64,000 nucleotides of DNA from Cepaea nemoralis (Eukaryota; Mollusca; Gastropoda; Stylommatophora; Helicidae). The notes under the pieces were generated by a model. It had not been told where the DNA came from and ran no database searches. It saw only the letters and a list, made by a program, of their open reading frames with translations. Made by a program: the position numbers and the translations under genes. Below are positions 1 through 12,300 of this stretch, in pieces. The number at the start of each line of letters is the position of its first letter. Positions within the stretch are counted from its first letter, which is position 1. The DNA lies in contig JACEFZ010026850.1 in assembly GCA_014155875.1 (NCBI GenBank), positions 592,001 through 656,000 on the forward strand. Reading direction: 5' to 3'.

Positions 1-235
1 GTTGGACTAAAATGTTGATATCTCGGTCTTGACTTGGGGATGTAAATTACAACTACCTCAGAAGTCAGAGTGGGTTCGCCTGATGGCGAGGGACACAGGT
101 AATAGAAAAAACTAACCCACACGCAAGATCACTTCAATGCACTTCGTAGTAGTGGCAACTACTAGTGTCAGTAGCATGTGTGTGGATAACGCTTGAGTTC
201 AAGGTGAGCGAATGCAAACATAATATATTCTAAAC
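1..235 (+). repeat. SINE family B, 5'-truncated copy
   Basis: The stretch from about 36 shares a body with copies at 1985-2180 and 49095-49680: a 'gtaaattacaa' start, 'acctcagaagt', then 'gatggcgagggacac' and a segment ending in 'gcgaatgcaaa'. The 49 kb copy has a tRNA-like head with A and B boxes, which makes this a tRNA-derived SINE. Here the head is lost or lies outside the window. Confidence 0.6.
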
Positions 236-240
236 ATGAG

Positions 241-593
241 ATGGGGTGGCTAGTTCCCTTTCTTGGTGGCTTTCCTTCCCAGACAGTTCCCTTTCTTGGT
301 GGCTTTCCTTCCCAGACAGTTCCTTTTCTTGGTGGCTTTCCTTCCCAGACAGTTCCTTTTCTTGGTGGCTTTCCTTTCCAGACAGTTCCCTTTCTTGGTG
401 GCTTTCCTCCCCAGACAGTTCCCTTTCTTGGTGGCTTTCCTTCCCAGACAGTTGCCTTTCTTGAAGGCTTTCCTTCCCAGATAGTTCCCATTCTTTGTGG
501 CTTTCCTTTCCAGAAAATTCCCATTCTTGGTGGCTGTCCTTTCCAGAAAGTTCCCGTTCGTGGTGGCTTTCCTTCCTAGACAGTTCCCAGACA
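241..593. repeat. 33-bp minisatellite, about 10 copies
   Basis: Units contain 'cagacagttccctttcttgg' followed by 'tggctttccttcc'. The period of 33 is a multiple of three, so several frames on both strands stay open as 11-residue repeats. The last three units are the most diverged. It lies in a dynein intron and I see no start, splice or codon signal suggesting translation. Confidence 0.9.
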
Positions 594-1132
594 TTTTGAC
601 CTTTGTATGGTACTAATTTTGATGAGGCTGGGTCGACCCCAAAGCTGAACTGATCAGAATGAAAAATACCCTGCCTCTGCTGAGGATTTAATATGGACCA
701 CAGTCTTGGTAGGCAAGTGCCCTAATCACTCTGCTTCCCTGGGAGCATTTAAAATATATGTGTGCTTAAAACACTTTAGATGCTGGCTTCCAGAGGAAGC
801 TATATATTTCATTTCTTATGCAGTTATAAACAAAGTGATAAAAACTTTAAAGCATTTTCAAAGATTTCATAAAAATAATGTCTATTTTAGATATGTGAAA
901 ATTTTCTAACTTGATCTTTTATTTCTCTTCAACATCACATTAAATGTTTTATTCTTCTATTACTACACTGAATAATGTAATGTTTATTTTGGAGAGAAAG
1001 TTAGTTGCATATCCTTTGAAGTATGTGGCAGTCAACCCAGCATTTATTGAGTGTTACGTTTGGTAGTTTCAGGTTGCTCTATTTAGTTATTGGAATTAAG
1101 ATAGTTCTCTTTCTATATTTTGGCCATATACC
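594..1132. other. Intronic sequence, nothing recognised
   Basis: AT-rich sequence without a convincing exon, RNA gene or identifiable repeat. Confidence 0.4.
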
Positions 1133-1420
1133 ATATTTCCATATCTTTTTCTATTCTACTATATATATAAAAGAGAATATTTTTTCTTTGTGTGTCCTTT
1201 ATGCGTTCCCAAACGGTCCATCCGATTGAGATGAAATTGAGTACAGATGTTGTTCTCACTCCCGCGGGAATGGGAACGGGAGCATCAGAAACACAGAGCA
1301 ACGGGAACGGGAGTATCAGAAACAGACAAGCAACGGGAATGGGAGCAGGGGCCGAACGCGTACTCTGTGCGCTTAGAGAAATGTATTTGAATGTATAATG
1401 ACTACTTATATGAATTAAAT
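1133..1420 (+). mobile_element. Possible Helitron-like terminal segment
   Basis: An 'atatatataaaagagaat' stretch is followed by a T-rich/GT run, then 'atgcgttcccaaacgg' and 'tccgattgagatgaaatt'. This order resembles the conserved end region of many animal Helitrons. A short degenerate repeat ('acgggagcatcagaaacaca' type, about three copies) follows. I cannot see both termini, so the class is tentative. Confidence 0.3.
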
Positions 1421-1984
1421 GAGACGCTCCCCGCCAGGGGCTGGAGTAAACTAGGCAGGCCGAGAAAGGGATCATGGTGCATGGGCAACTCAAGGTCTCT
1501 ACAATTCAGCCCAGGCTTTGTGCTGTGGAGAGGTATAACTCATCCCTGGTCTTACCACCGTTGGTTGTAGTTAGTTATGCTTTTTTTGAAGCACAATGTA
1601 AGAAACTGCCATCTGTCAAGATGGCCAGGTGCCAGTAGCATTAGTAGCGCTTAAGAATTAAAACTCAGTCTTCCAGAGGACTCTTAGCCAATCGACCAAC
1701 AGAGCATTACAATATAACCTTTACAGCAGACTACATTTCTGTATACAGTAAATTATACATGAAAATCTATAGTACAGATCACATCACTTTATCAAGCATT
1801 ACAATGCAATCTTATCTCCGTGGTCAATCATATCACTTTATAATGTTCTTGTTCTGCAAAGTGAAACAATCAATTAATCAGGTGTCATCTCCACAATGAA
1901 GGTTGGCTGCAATAGATCTCAGACACTTTCTGTCACTCGCTCTGGTTGTACATTCTGGGAAACAGTTCATCCACCTCTTGATGT
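1421..1984. other. Intronic sequence with a diffuse 'atcactttat' repeat
   Basis: No exon seen. Loose copies of 'atcacatcactttatcaagc' at 1780-1850 resemble the degenerate repeat at 2700-3150. Confidence 0.4.
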
Positions 1985-2180
1985 TATCTTCACCTTCTCA
2001 TCCTTGAATAGGGGACATAAATTACAAGTACCTCAGAAGTCTGAGTGGGTTTGCCTGATGGCGAGGGACACTGGTAATAAGGAAAGCTTATCCACATGCA
2101 AACATCAGTCCAGTACACTCCCCAGTGCTAGCAGCACTGTGAATGGACTATGCTCAAGATCACAGCGAGCGAATGAATGA
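1985..2180 (+). repeat. SINE family B, partial copy
   Basis: Shares the 'ataaattacaagtacctcag' and 'gatggcgagggacactggta' blocks and the 'agcgaatgaatg' 3' end with the copies at 1-235 and 49095-49680. The tRNA-like head is not recognisable. Confidence 0.65.
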
Positions 2181-2529
2181 AAAACATTCTCAATCTATTT
2201 AATTGTCTTCATCTCAACTGTCTGTCATTTTACTACAGCCATTGGTATTTAATGATATGATATGCCCACCTTATCTATAGTGGGATTGGATTCCGAGACT
2301 TCTTGGATAAGGGCTAAAAACAGGAAGTTATGTGTGCAAATTGTGCACATTAAAAGCATTCTGCTGTTTAAATTTGCAAAGAGAGGGCCAAAAGATAACT
2401 GCTTTGATAAAATTGTTAGGAAAGCAAACATATTGACATGTAGATAGCCTGTGGGAAAATCTTTCCAGACGAAGTGAATTTTAGACAGGCATGACAAAGG
2501 CTGATATGCTAACCCACTAAGCTTCATTT

Positions 2530-2690
2530 TTTCTGCTGCTGCATTTTATATCCCAGTGGAGCAAAGACCCACAACCAACTCAACCAAGCCCTTCTATCTT
2601 TTGCTGTCTCCCTCCCACAGATCCTTCAATGTTCTCATCTTCTCAGCTAGAGAAGCACATGACTGAATGTGATACACTCCCCTTGAAAGA
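2530..2690 (-). mobile_element. Degraded LINE 3' fragment
   Basis: The - strand conceptual translation holds an 'LWEGDSKR' block like the C-terminal 'LWEITKDR' and 'EIAKDQTAW' blocks of LINE pieces at 19267 and 39120. Stops interrupt it. This is weak, family-level similarity only. Confidence 0.3.
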
Positions 2691-2699
2691 GCAGCAAAT

Positions 2700-3150
2700 A
2701 GGAATACAATATGAAGTTAATTAATTCCATGATGAATCATATTACTTTATTAAAGTTCTGATCTCCATAATATATCATGTCACTTTATTAAAGTACTGAC
2801 CTTGACAATAAATAATTTCACATTATTTAAGTCGTGACTGCCTCAATAAATCACATACCTTTATTAAAGTACTGACCACCACAGAAAATATATTACTTTG
2901 CTGATCTCCACAGAAAATACATCATTTTACTGACCTCCACTGTAAATACCTAACTTTACTGACCTCAATTTATATACATCACTTTACTGATCTCTATTGT
3001 AAATACAGCACTTTACTGACATCACTTTACTGAACTCCATTGTAAATACAACACTTTACTGACCTTCACAGTAAATCTCAACACTTTATTATAGTACTGA
3101 CCTCCACTGTAAATCTCAACACTTTACTGATCTCCGTATTAAATAACTTC
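2700..3150. repeat. Degenerate tandem repeat before the first dynein exon
   Basis: About a dozen imperfect units built on 'cactttactgacctccac' plus 'tgtaaata', with period varying around 27-40 bp. It ends about 20 bp before the splice acceptor at 3166, so it occupies the polypyrimidine and branch-point side of that intron. Confidence 0.75.
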
Positions 3151-3166
3151 TCTGTAATTGCTGCAG

Positions 3167-3344
3167 GTGTTGCTGTATACAGCAGGGCACATTAACTACG
3201 GAGGTCGTGTGACTGATGACTGGGACCGCCGCTGCCTGATGAACATTCTTCGGTGACTTCTACAACATTAAGGTCATCAGTAACTATTTTGTGTACTCAG
3301 AGTCCGGCATTTACCGTCAGCTTGGGGCAGAGTCTGACTTGGTG
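3167..3344 (+). CDS. DNAH1: DNAH1 exon, AAA6/lid signature, frameshifted
   Basis: The acceptor is 'attgctgcag' and the donor 'gtaggt'. It reads [20 protein letters not shown] then RRCLMNIL in one frame up to about 3250, then [20 protein letters not shown] and [11 protein letters not shown] in the frame that matches the next exon. One surplus base at or near 3251 ('attcttcggtgac') separates the two. In the uncorrected frame a stop follows at once. The exon ends in phase 0 and joins T-YLEYIRG of the next exon. Confidence 0.85.
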
Positions 3345-6300
3345 GTAGGTTCCATTGTCAGCAGTTATTACATTGTTCATAAAAAATGTTTTGCTTTATT
3401 TGTAGAACTGAAAAAATAACATGATAGACAGGCCAACCAGAAATTTTCTATCAATAGTTAAGCATTGATAGCCTGTCTGGTTTGGGTTTATCACTTGTCA
3501 TGGCTTATTTTCAAGAAAGTCCTTCAGGGAACAGTTGAAGGCTGACAGTGCCACATACAGATTCATTAAGCCATGTTAAGAAGTGTTAGACACACATTCA
3601 TTAAGCCACCACCTATAGTGTTACCAAAGTGCAAAGAATACCATGAAAACCAATTAGCAAGTCCTACAAGAAACAAATTAAAACCATAAACTGATTAAAG
3701 AAATTAGATGTAGACAGTCAAGATTTTTTGGGCATGTTATGAGAAGAAATAAACTGAAGAACTTGGTGACAAGATTGAGGGAGAAATGAACAAGGGGAAG
3801 GTTGAAAGGTAAATATCTAGATGGCTTGGTCACATAGCTTAGATGAGACAAAAACACACAGCAGATCCATGACTCTGGTGATTGCGTGAGATGGCAAAAC
3901 TTCACCTCCCACGCTTATCGGCATGGCACATGATGATGATAATGTTAAATACACTGGCGTGACAAAAGTGTATTGCCTGAGTAAACTTTCACAAAAGGGC
4001 TGTCAAACAATCCCTTTTGAGAACCAACCAAGGCACATTAGAATGTAGTTAAGAAAACTGAAAATACCATCAAGATCTCTTGTGTTAGTGACGACCTTTC
4101 CAATTGATTGCCAAGACGTAACATATTCGTTTATATAGCGTAGCGTCAGCTGCGATGATAGAGAATACATCAAAGTTGCTGCAGATAGACTTTCTATGAA
4201 TAGAAAAATAAGTCACTGGAGAAGACAAGACTGAATAGCTCGTAATTCTAGGAGTAAAGGTCCCAGAACAGGTCTAATCTTCTGACAGTGTTCAGGCAGA
4301 CAGGAATGGCGTACAACTATACTGGTTTGATACAGACAGTCTGCCAAGGTTGTCTAGCTACGTGCCTGAAATAAAAAGCTCGAGCCCCCAAATTCTAATC
4401 GCTCTCACCGACACGGAGAAAGACAGAGCAAAATATTTAAAAGAGACAAACTTTCGTATCTTCTCACTTACTATGACTAAGGTTTACTAAGTAAGGTAAC
4501 AACTAGCGGTTGTAAATTTTAGAATCTACAAATGTTACAGTTTAATCATTGAATCTGGCCTGACAGCGGTTTGAATTAATTGAATGAAGATGGTGGTGGC
4601 CAACGGGAAATCGTGGCCACTTATCTTGTTCATTGGGTCCTCTGGGTTGCACAGTGGATATTAACCCTATTTTGCAGGTGTTATAAGTGATATGGTGGTA
4701 AGTGATGCTTCACAAAGAGTCAGTCACACAGGTTGGCGCATCCAAAGCTTGGCGCTGAAGGTGTCAAATCTGTGAAATACAGTGAGAGTACGTAAATCTT
4801 CTGTCATGACATCTGTAAGCATCGGCTATGGACTGTTCACTGATGGCCATTTAATCTCATATAATATGCAGAAACAAAATAGCATGAGCTATCTGTCCCT
4901 GCTCCCTATCATGGGATCAGTAGCAACAACCTGACCTAAGGAAAACAGCTCAAGAAAATTATTCTATTCTTTCTTATAAGTGAATATAATAATTATTCAG
5001 TAATAATTAAAAATACAATCATATAATAATTATAATAATTATATTATTAAAATATAATAATTAACAAGTAATCTAGAGGTAGATACATATACAATCTATT
5101 AAACAGATTACATATTACAGATATTTATGTTCAAATTCTGAGGCTATATTCCTAGCATATATTTAATAATTATTCTATGTAACATATATTTTAAAATACA
5201 CACAATTTATGTAATTATCATAATAGAATATGATAGACTAAAAGCTAATGGAGTGGCAAGCAAGATCAGTACTGCGAATTGGTGAGAAATCACCGATAAG
5301 AATTAATGAAAATGCCTAGGGTCTCCCACGCTAGTATTTGACATTCGTACACGTGTTTAGTAAGATTTCCTATTTTCGCAGCATCGAAATATTCATTATT
5401 AACTATAATTATTTGCAATCTCCACCACCTCCTCGAAATATCACCACTAATGTAATGCCTCATGTTATTTTCTAAACTAACGGCTCTATTAGTATGGCCT
5501 ATTTTACTGCTATACGGACTAATTGAAAATGCGTTCTACCCGACTTCACAATGTTATGTGATGATCCCAACTTGTCTACATCGCTCTAAATCTCATGTAA
5601 AAGTAATTCCCGACGCAGTTACATTTACCATTTTCCCTGCGTGTTTAGTAAACTACCCGTACGAAGTATACGATACGCGATCGAGTTTAGCCGTTACAAT
5701 ACCCTATTATTGGCGGTTTCCACTACTTTAACTTCACAAAGAAAGATCGGGCGCACACAACAATATTATATCGATAAAAATAGCTATACATTACCCTTCC
5801 TATTTTCTGACCACACTTGTCAGGTTCGTAAACTGCTCTAGGTTTCAATTTAACTGATTCGCTGCCGACCGCCAACCGATTGCAAAACAGTCTCAACTGT
5901 TTTGTCCCTTCGTTAATATATTGCCAAGATTTGTGCGGTCACTTTCGTTTCTTTCGTTTGCGATCCCTTGTTCAATTTTAATACCCTGAAACGAATTTTT
6001 ACACCGAAAGAAGGTTTTTCATTTACATAAAGGCCACGAGTCATCGACATTTGGTGACTAAATCGTGTGGATGAGTTTAAAAGTTGTGTTAAAAAAGTTA
6101 TAGTTACTCGCGGTTTTAGAATTGCATGGGTCCTTGATTTTCGGCCTCATTTACATCAGATAAAAGTTTTAAACAATGTTAGATTGTAGTTATTCTTATG
6201 TAAAGTAAATTTGTGAACGATTCTAAACTGATAGCACACATTAAATGTGTTTTTTTCCGGTTAAAATGTATTATTTTTTAATGTAAACAAACAAACTAAC

Positions 6301-9300
6301 TCTTAGCCGCTAACCGTGAAGGTTTGTCATCATGTCGAATTAGCTGATGGGCCACACTTGTGCCCCTAAAGTTTGCTTTGCCTATCACAAAGTATTTAAG
6401 AAGTATTTAAATAATTAAATTAAAAGAATAATAATTAAAACTAACTAAAAAATAGCGTACATTTTGTGTTTATCGGCAGAAAACGGTCAAAACATGTCTC
6501 GTGATTTTCCGACATTTTCCATTTTATGTGACAATTATGCGCTTCAAAATAGGATGTTTTTATTGTAATTTATTGGTGTTATGGAGCCGTTCTGGTGATT
6601 TTTGTGTAGCAAAGTGGTGTAGTTATCATAATTCAGTAAGTTTCATTGGATTTTAAACACCGTCGGAGCAGTAGCGCCATGGTAAGTGGAAATTTCACGT
6701 ACTTGTCACCTCTGTCATCAATTTATTGTTTAAAACATCTGCTAATATTATTATTATATTTCTAACTTTTAGCAACAGTAGCAATACCAATGTGTTCCTT
6801 GTGCAATGTCCTTTAATTTGATATATAATACAATATATTTACTACCATTTTAACAATGTTTAGATCAATATTGTGGCATACCCCTACTTCCCATTTTCTG
6901 CCATCAATTTCTGCTTGGGCAAAACCCATGTTTTGTTTGGCACTCAATCAGTTAATATATATGCTTATATATATATGGCCATAATACGCGCCACAAGAAA
7001 AACAAACTCTTAAACTTAGAAAGTATTCTATAAGAGCCTAGTGACTAGCAGATGCTTCTACACCGACGTCTGGATTGCAAAAGGGCAGAGTCTCGCTATC
7101 TTTCCCCTGACCAGAAGTGGCCGTGCCAGGGAGTTCGTTGCCGTGACAATCGCCGACCAAAGTGTGAAACTGTCGTAGCCAAATTTGTAGATTTGGCTGG
7201 GTACACTAATTTGTACATACTGGCTCTCCCCCTATACTAATGTACCGTATTTCTTCATATTAAATTAATAACATTACATAGCCGTTGATTTATACTATAA
7301 ACAGGGACTATCTATATGTAGATATCTCGGTATAATTACGAATATAAATTTTATAAAATTACCTAAGGGTTTTAAAGAGATTCTTCCCCAATTTAAGCAA
7401 AAGAGGATGGGGAAGCTGGAGACTTCGTCACAGTTTATGTGGACCAATGTTGTCCTGAAGGACAAGATTCGAGCATTTATTTTAACAATCCTTCTAACTC
7501 TTCATCATCCAATTGTTCATCAGTTTCTAACTGAATCTGTTTTTCAAATGGCTTACATGTATCGTAGACAATGTATTTCCTGTGTTGTTTAACACACAAA
7601 ATAGTTGCTTGTTAAAGGTCACAGAAGCCATCATGATTAAATCTGGATAGGCCAGTTTTGTGCAAACAGAAAGACATGATAGTCAGTTTAAAATTACCGT
7701 GGTAGACAATTGAAGTTACTGTGTGAATATGTGTATATTTCAGCTTGAAGGATTTATCTAATTACTTTATTTTATGTTGTGTGATTTCTGCAGTATGCAC
7801 CTGATGAATTGCAGAAAAATATGCCAGACAATAAATTGTGTAATTTATTGTTTGTGTCTTCGTTATTCATGTAGCATGTATCAGTGTAAATAACTTCAAG
7901 CAAAAAGGAATCTTAAAGTAGATTAATCTGTGTACTTCACAATAAGCATAACAGGTGATGGAAAGTGGGTAAAGTTTAAAACTTGTAATCATGATCATTG
8001 AGCAGAACAGATTACAAATGACTGAGATGATGAATATAGAGATGGAAATATGTGGTTTTCCTCTCTGGAGCTCAGGTACAGTCAGTCCAAGCAGGTGGAA
8101 ACAAGGGTCCAAACGGTTAAAGGAGGGACAGGCATTTAAGGACAATTAATAATCAATGTGAAACTTCCAAAATGTGTTTATATAGATGAATAGAAAGAAT
8201 ATTATGACAGGAAAAGAAAACAAAGAAGTATTACCAAAACTGGGATGAAGAAAACATTACTGAATGAGATGTAAAACTTAAAAAAAAGAAACACACAAAA
8301 ACTAATATTGAAAAATGGGGCACACATGAAAGATGGTTGAGAAACATTGACATAGTCATAAACAGTCATTTCTAGTTTTGACAAACTTCTCACTTATACA
8401 TTTGAAGTTAATTCCTCTATTGTGATGACAGTTATTAGAGCTTTGATGGCAAGTGGTCAGTGCACTAACTTACGTAGTGAGTAATTTGGTTCAAATCTTA
8501 GTTGTGGCAGGATTTTTTCCAAATGTGGCTGACTATACATATGCCTCTAGTGTGTACGGCTGACCCACATCTTAAAGTGGCAACTGGATAATTTTTGAAA
8601 TTGAAAAAAAACATGGAAAAGAAAGGCATGAGGAATGACACTGGTCATTCCAACTCTCACATACCTAGTACATGTGAAAGCCTAACACTTCACACTCCTG
8701 CAGTAGTTTCTTCCATGTGATTGCCTTAACCTTAATGACAATTTTGTTAATGAATGTCTACATAACATGCTTTCAGACATATTTAGAGTATATCCGAGGC
8801 CTGCCCATCAATGACAAGCCAGAGATCTTTGGCCTACATGACAATGCTAACATCACGTTTGCACAGAATGAAACTTCTCAGTTGCTTGGCTATCTTGTGG
8901 AGCTTCAGCCGAAGACAGCATCTGCTGGAGGCATGTCCCGAGAAGAGGTTCGCGATGTGTATGTTTTGTTTTTTAAAGTTCTCTTGTATCTAAGATGTGA
9001 GAAACTTGTTCTTATATAATTTTAAAAGTTAGTGTCATGGCCTTTACAGGACATCACAGTCAACCCCAGCATTTTTTGTCTGTGATTTTCTAGGCAATTT
9101 TAGCTTCAGAAGTTTGCCATTGCTTTTTTAACAGCCGATGCTCATACAATTGTGAAAATCAATGCAGAGTGATCTGCCCCCGAATCACATGTGTTGACTT
9201 CAACTGAGGGATGTCAGCTTTTGTGAAACTTAATGAAACAATATAGACATAGTTACTTAGTACTCAGATCCCCTCCTCAGTATCTCCCTCAGGGTGTAGC

Positions 9301-12300
9301 GAGAACAACACCAGTTCTGTGTTAGTTGGCTATTCTTCTTTGACCTTCTGCATTGCACTATTGTCTGGCTTCACCCCTTTTAACTTGATTTTCTTGCAGG
9401 TTCACAGTTGTCACTTGATTCGTTTACTTGCTCTGCCTCTTAGATGGCATTCACTATTTCACCTCATCCGCTTTCCACAGTAGCCTGGCTCGCAAACCTA
9501 TCGGCTTGCTCTTTTCCTCTTACACCCGCATGTCTGGCACTATACAGAAATTTTGCCCTACAATATCTACATCTATACAGATAACATGTAAGTGACAAAT
9601 GATCCTGCCCACAATGTCAAGCAACAGGTGGAAAGAATGCTCATTTGCACTGTACGTTACAAGTTAAATACATTGTATTTAGACCTAATGTTGCAGATAT
9701 CTTGGATGGCAAGAGAAACTAAAAACCATTGCCTGGAAGAGTCTAATATTAATAAAAGTAAAATAATACACCAACTATAAGAAAGTGACAAAGTTCTTTG
9801 GTCATATAACAGGGAGCGAGGCATTGGAGAACATCATGACAACTGGACAGCTCAATAACAGATGATGCAGAGGCAGGCAGAGAGAAGTGATGTTTGATGG
9901 TCTGAAACAGTGGCATAGGGGGAATATCAGTGTGATTGATCCAGAACACCAAGGATGGAGGGATATGATTGTCTACACCATTGGGAGTGGCGCATGATGA
10001 TGATTCCATTCTATGTTAATTGTTGAGCCTAGAGTGTAAGATATATTGACAGATTATACCTAGGACATGTTTTACAAGCAAACTGCATGTCCCACATACA
10101 GGTTGTGGAGAAGACCTCAAAAGCCATCCTAGAGAGAGTCCCTAAAACCATTGATATGAAAATGGTCATGACCAAGTATCCAGTGAAATATGAGCAGTCA
10201 ATGAACACAGTACTGGCTCAAGAAGTCATCAGGTGAATGTCAAGGTTAAAATTATGTTATATTGATATTAATTGTAGGGTGTCAAGATAATAGTTATGTT
10301 GTATTGATATTAATTGAAGGCTGTCGTGATTACATTTATATTTTATTGATGGGAGTCTCCATGGTGAAGTGGTCAAGCCATCTGGCTCAAGATCCAAGGG
10401 TTGTGGGTTCGATTCCGGGCCACATCCTTCGGTTCACGAGTGCATGTTTTTGGGAGACTCCTGAGGGTCATCGCTGGAGCTACGGAGTTCGTGTTTTGTG
10501 CAACACTTTCCGCGCTGTGGAAAGAGACTGAGCCATATGGGATAAAATCCCGGTGCAATGAAGTCGACCCTGTCGACTTTTAAGCAACTTTGTTTTATTG
10601 TGTTGATATTAATTGTTGGGATGTCCAGATTACAGCTATGTTGCATTGATATTAATTATTGTTGGAAGCCATGTTGGTGTACTGCTTAGTGTACTTGCCT
10701 GCCAAGAGAGTGGATCCAGGTTCAGTCCCCAGTAGCACCATCATTATTATTTGTTCCAACCCATATGGCTCTGGGGACACCCGCTGTAATAAAAATAGGT
10801 AACAGACATTTGTCAGAATGTTCTGGGAAGGAACGATTGTGAAGAAGTGAACTGGTTATCTCACTTCATATGTCATGGCCTAGAGCTTGAGATGGCCTAA
10901 CACTTGACACCCCAACGACATTATATGGTATGGGGCTAACTTTACCTTTTTAATGACTGTGAATTTATGTATCACAAGCTATGTATTTACTTTCTTCTAT
11001 GTTCTGATCAGAGGTGAGCATGGCTGCAGGGTTTCTTCTTCTTCGTTCATCCAGAGTTTTTTTTCCGGATGTGACTGCATTGTGCCTGTTTACAGCAGAG
11101 CTGCATTCTTGCGCCATTAGCCCGACACATCCGACTTCTGCGGGCATTTGTTGACCGGGTTAACCTTCCCGGGGGCTGCAGGGTTTAATGTGCTTACGTT
11201 TAAATTTCCAGTGCGCTGACAGCGTAGTAGTTATTTCACCTTTGACGTTTGACATCTGCCTCAACAGAGTGAACATGTTTGAAATTACAGTGAAGGATTT
11301 TATACTTCTATACATAGAGGGGGCTTCACATGAAAATCTTAAAAGTGTTATAGAAATTACAATAACCATGCCACTGTCTTGTTACCTGTCAATAATGTTA
11401 CCTGTCAATAATGTTGTTAAGGGTGTCAAGAATGTTATGCACGTGACATCATGGTGCAGATGATCACTGTGACATCATAAGGACAGTTTAAAGATGGCCA
11501 CTGAACTTTTGACATGCAACAAAGAGGAGCAGTGTTCTGTTATCCAATTTTTTTTAAATCAGTGAAGGGGTCAAACCTATAGAAATTCATCAGCAAATGA
11601 AGTTCCAGTATGGTGATGAATGCCTGTTCAGCAAGTGTATGAGTGGAGTAGGGAGTTTAAAAACTTCGTGACTTCTGTGACAGACTGTTCACTGACAGTG
11701 TCAGGCACACCGATTACGTGACCCCAGAGTCAATGTTTTCTACAGGAATCCTGGCACTTTATTGACACTGAAAGACTTGCATTGTCACAGTGGTGACTAC
11801 ATTGAAAAATGATACATTTGCTTCTGTACTTTTTCAGAATATATTCACCAAATAAAAAACACGCAAAACCATTTAAGGTTTTCATTTGAAGCAGCCCCGT
11901 AAAATAAGAAACCTGAGTATGATATTGTTCCCAGTGATCCTGAGGCAGTAGATCACATGTCTAGCCTTCTTGGATAAGGGCTAAAAACTTGGAGGAACTG
12001 TGTGGATGTTGCACACATGACAGTGGAAATTGAAAAGAGTAGGTTAAATAGGCTGTTGACCAGACTAAATTTCAGAATTTAGAATAATATACCCATAAAA
12101 AATACTCTTAGCATGTGTAGTTTTGATATACAGTAAAACCTCGGTGTTTGTTGCCTTCGGTTATCATCAGTTTCGGTTTTCGTTGATTTTTTCCACAAAA
12201 AATTTGTCTCGAGTTTTCGTCGGTTGTCTCAGATTTCATTGGCAAGTCCACGTGACCTTACTGCTAATTTTGTGAAAACAAAGGGACCCATGCGTCACTT

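Noticed and set aside
168..594. Open frames of 110-118 codons on both strands
   Set aside because: They are created by the 33-bp minisatellite. No start context, splice sites or domain.
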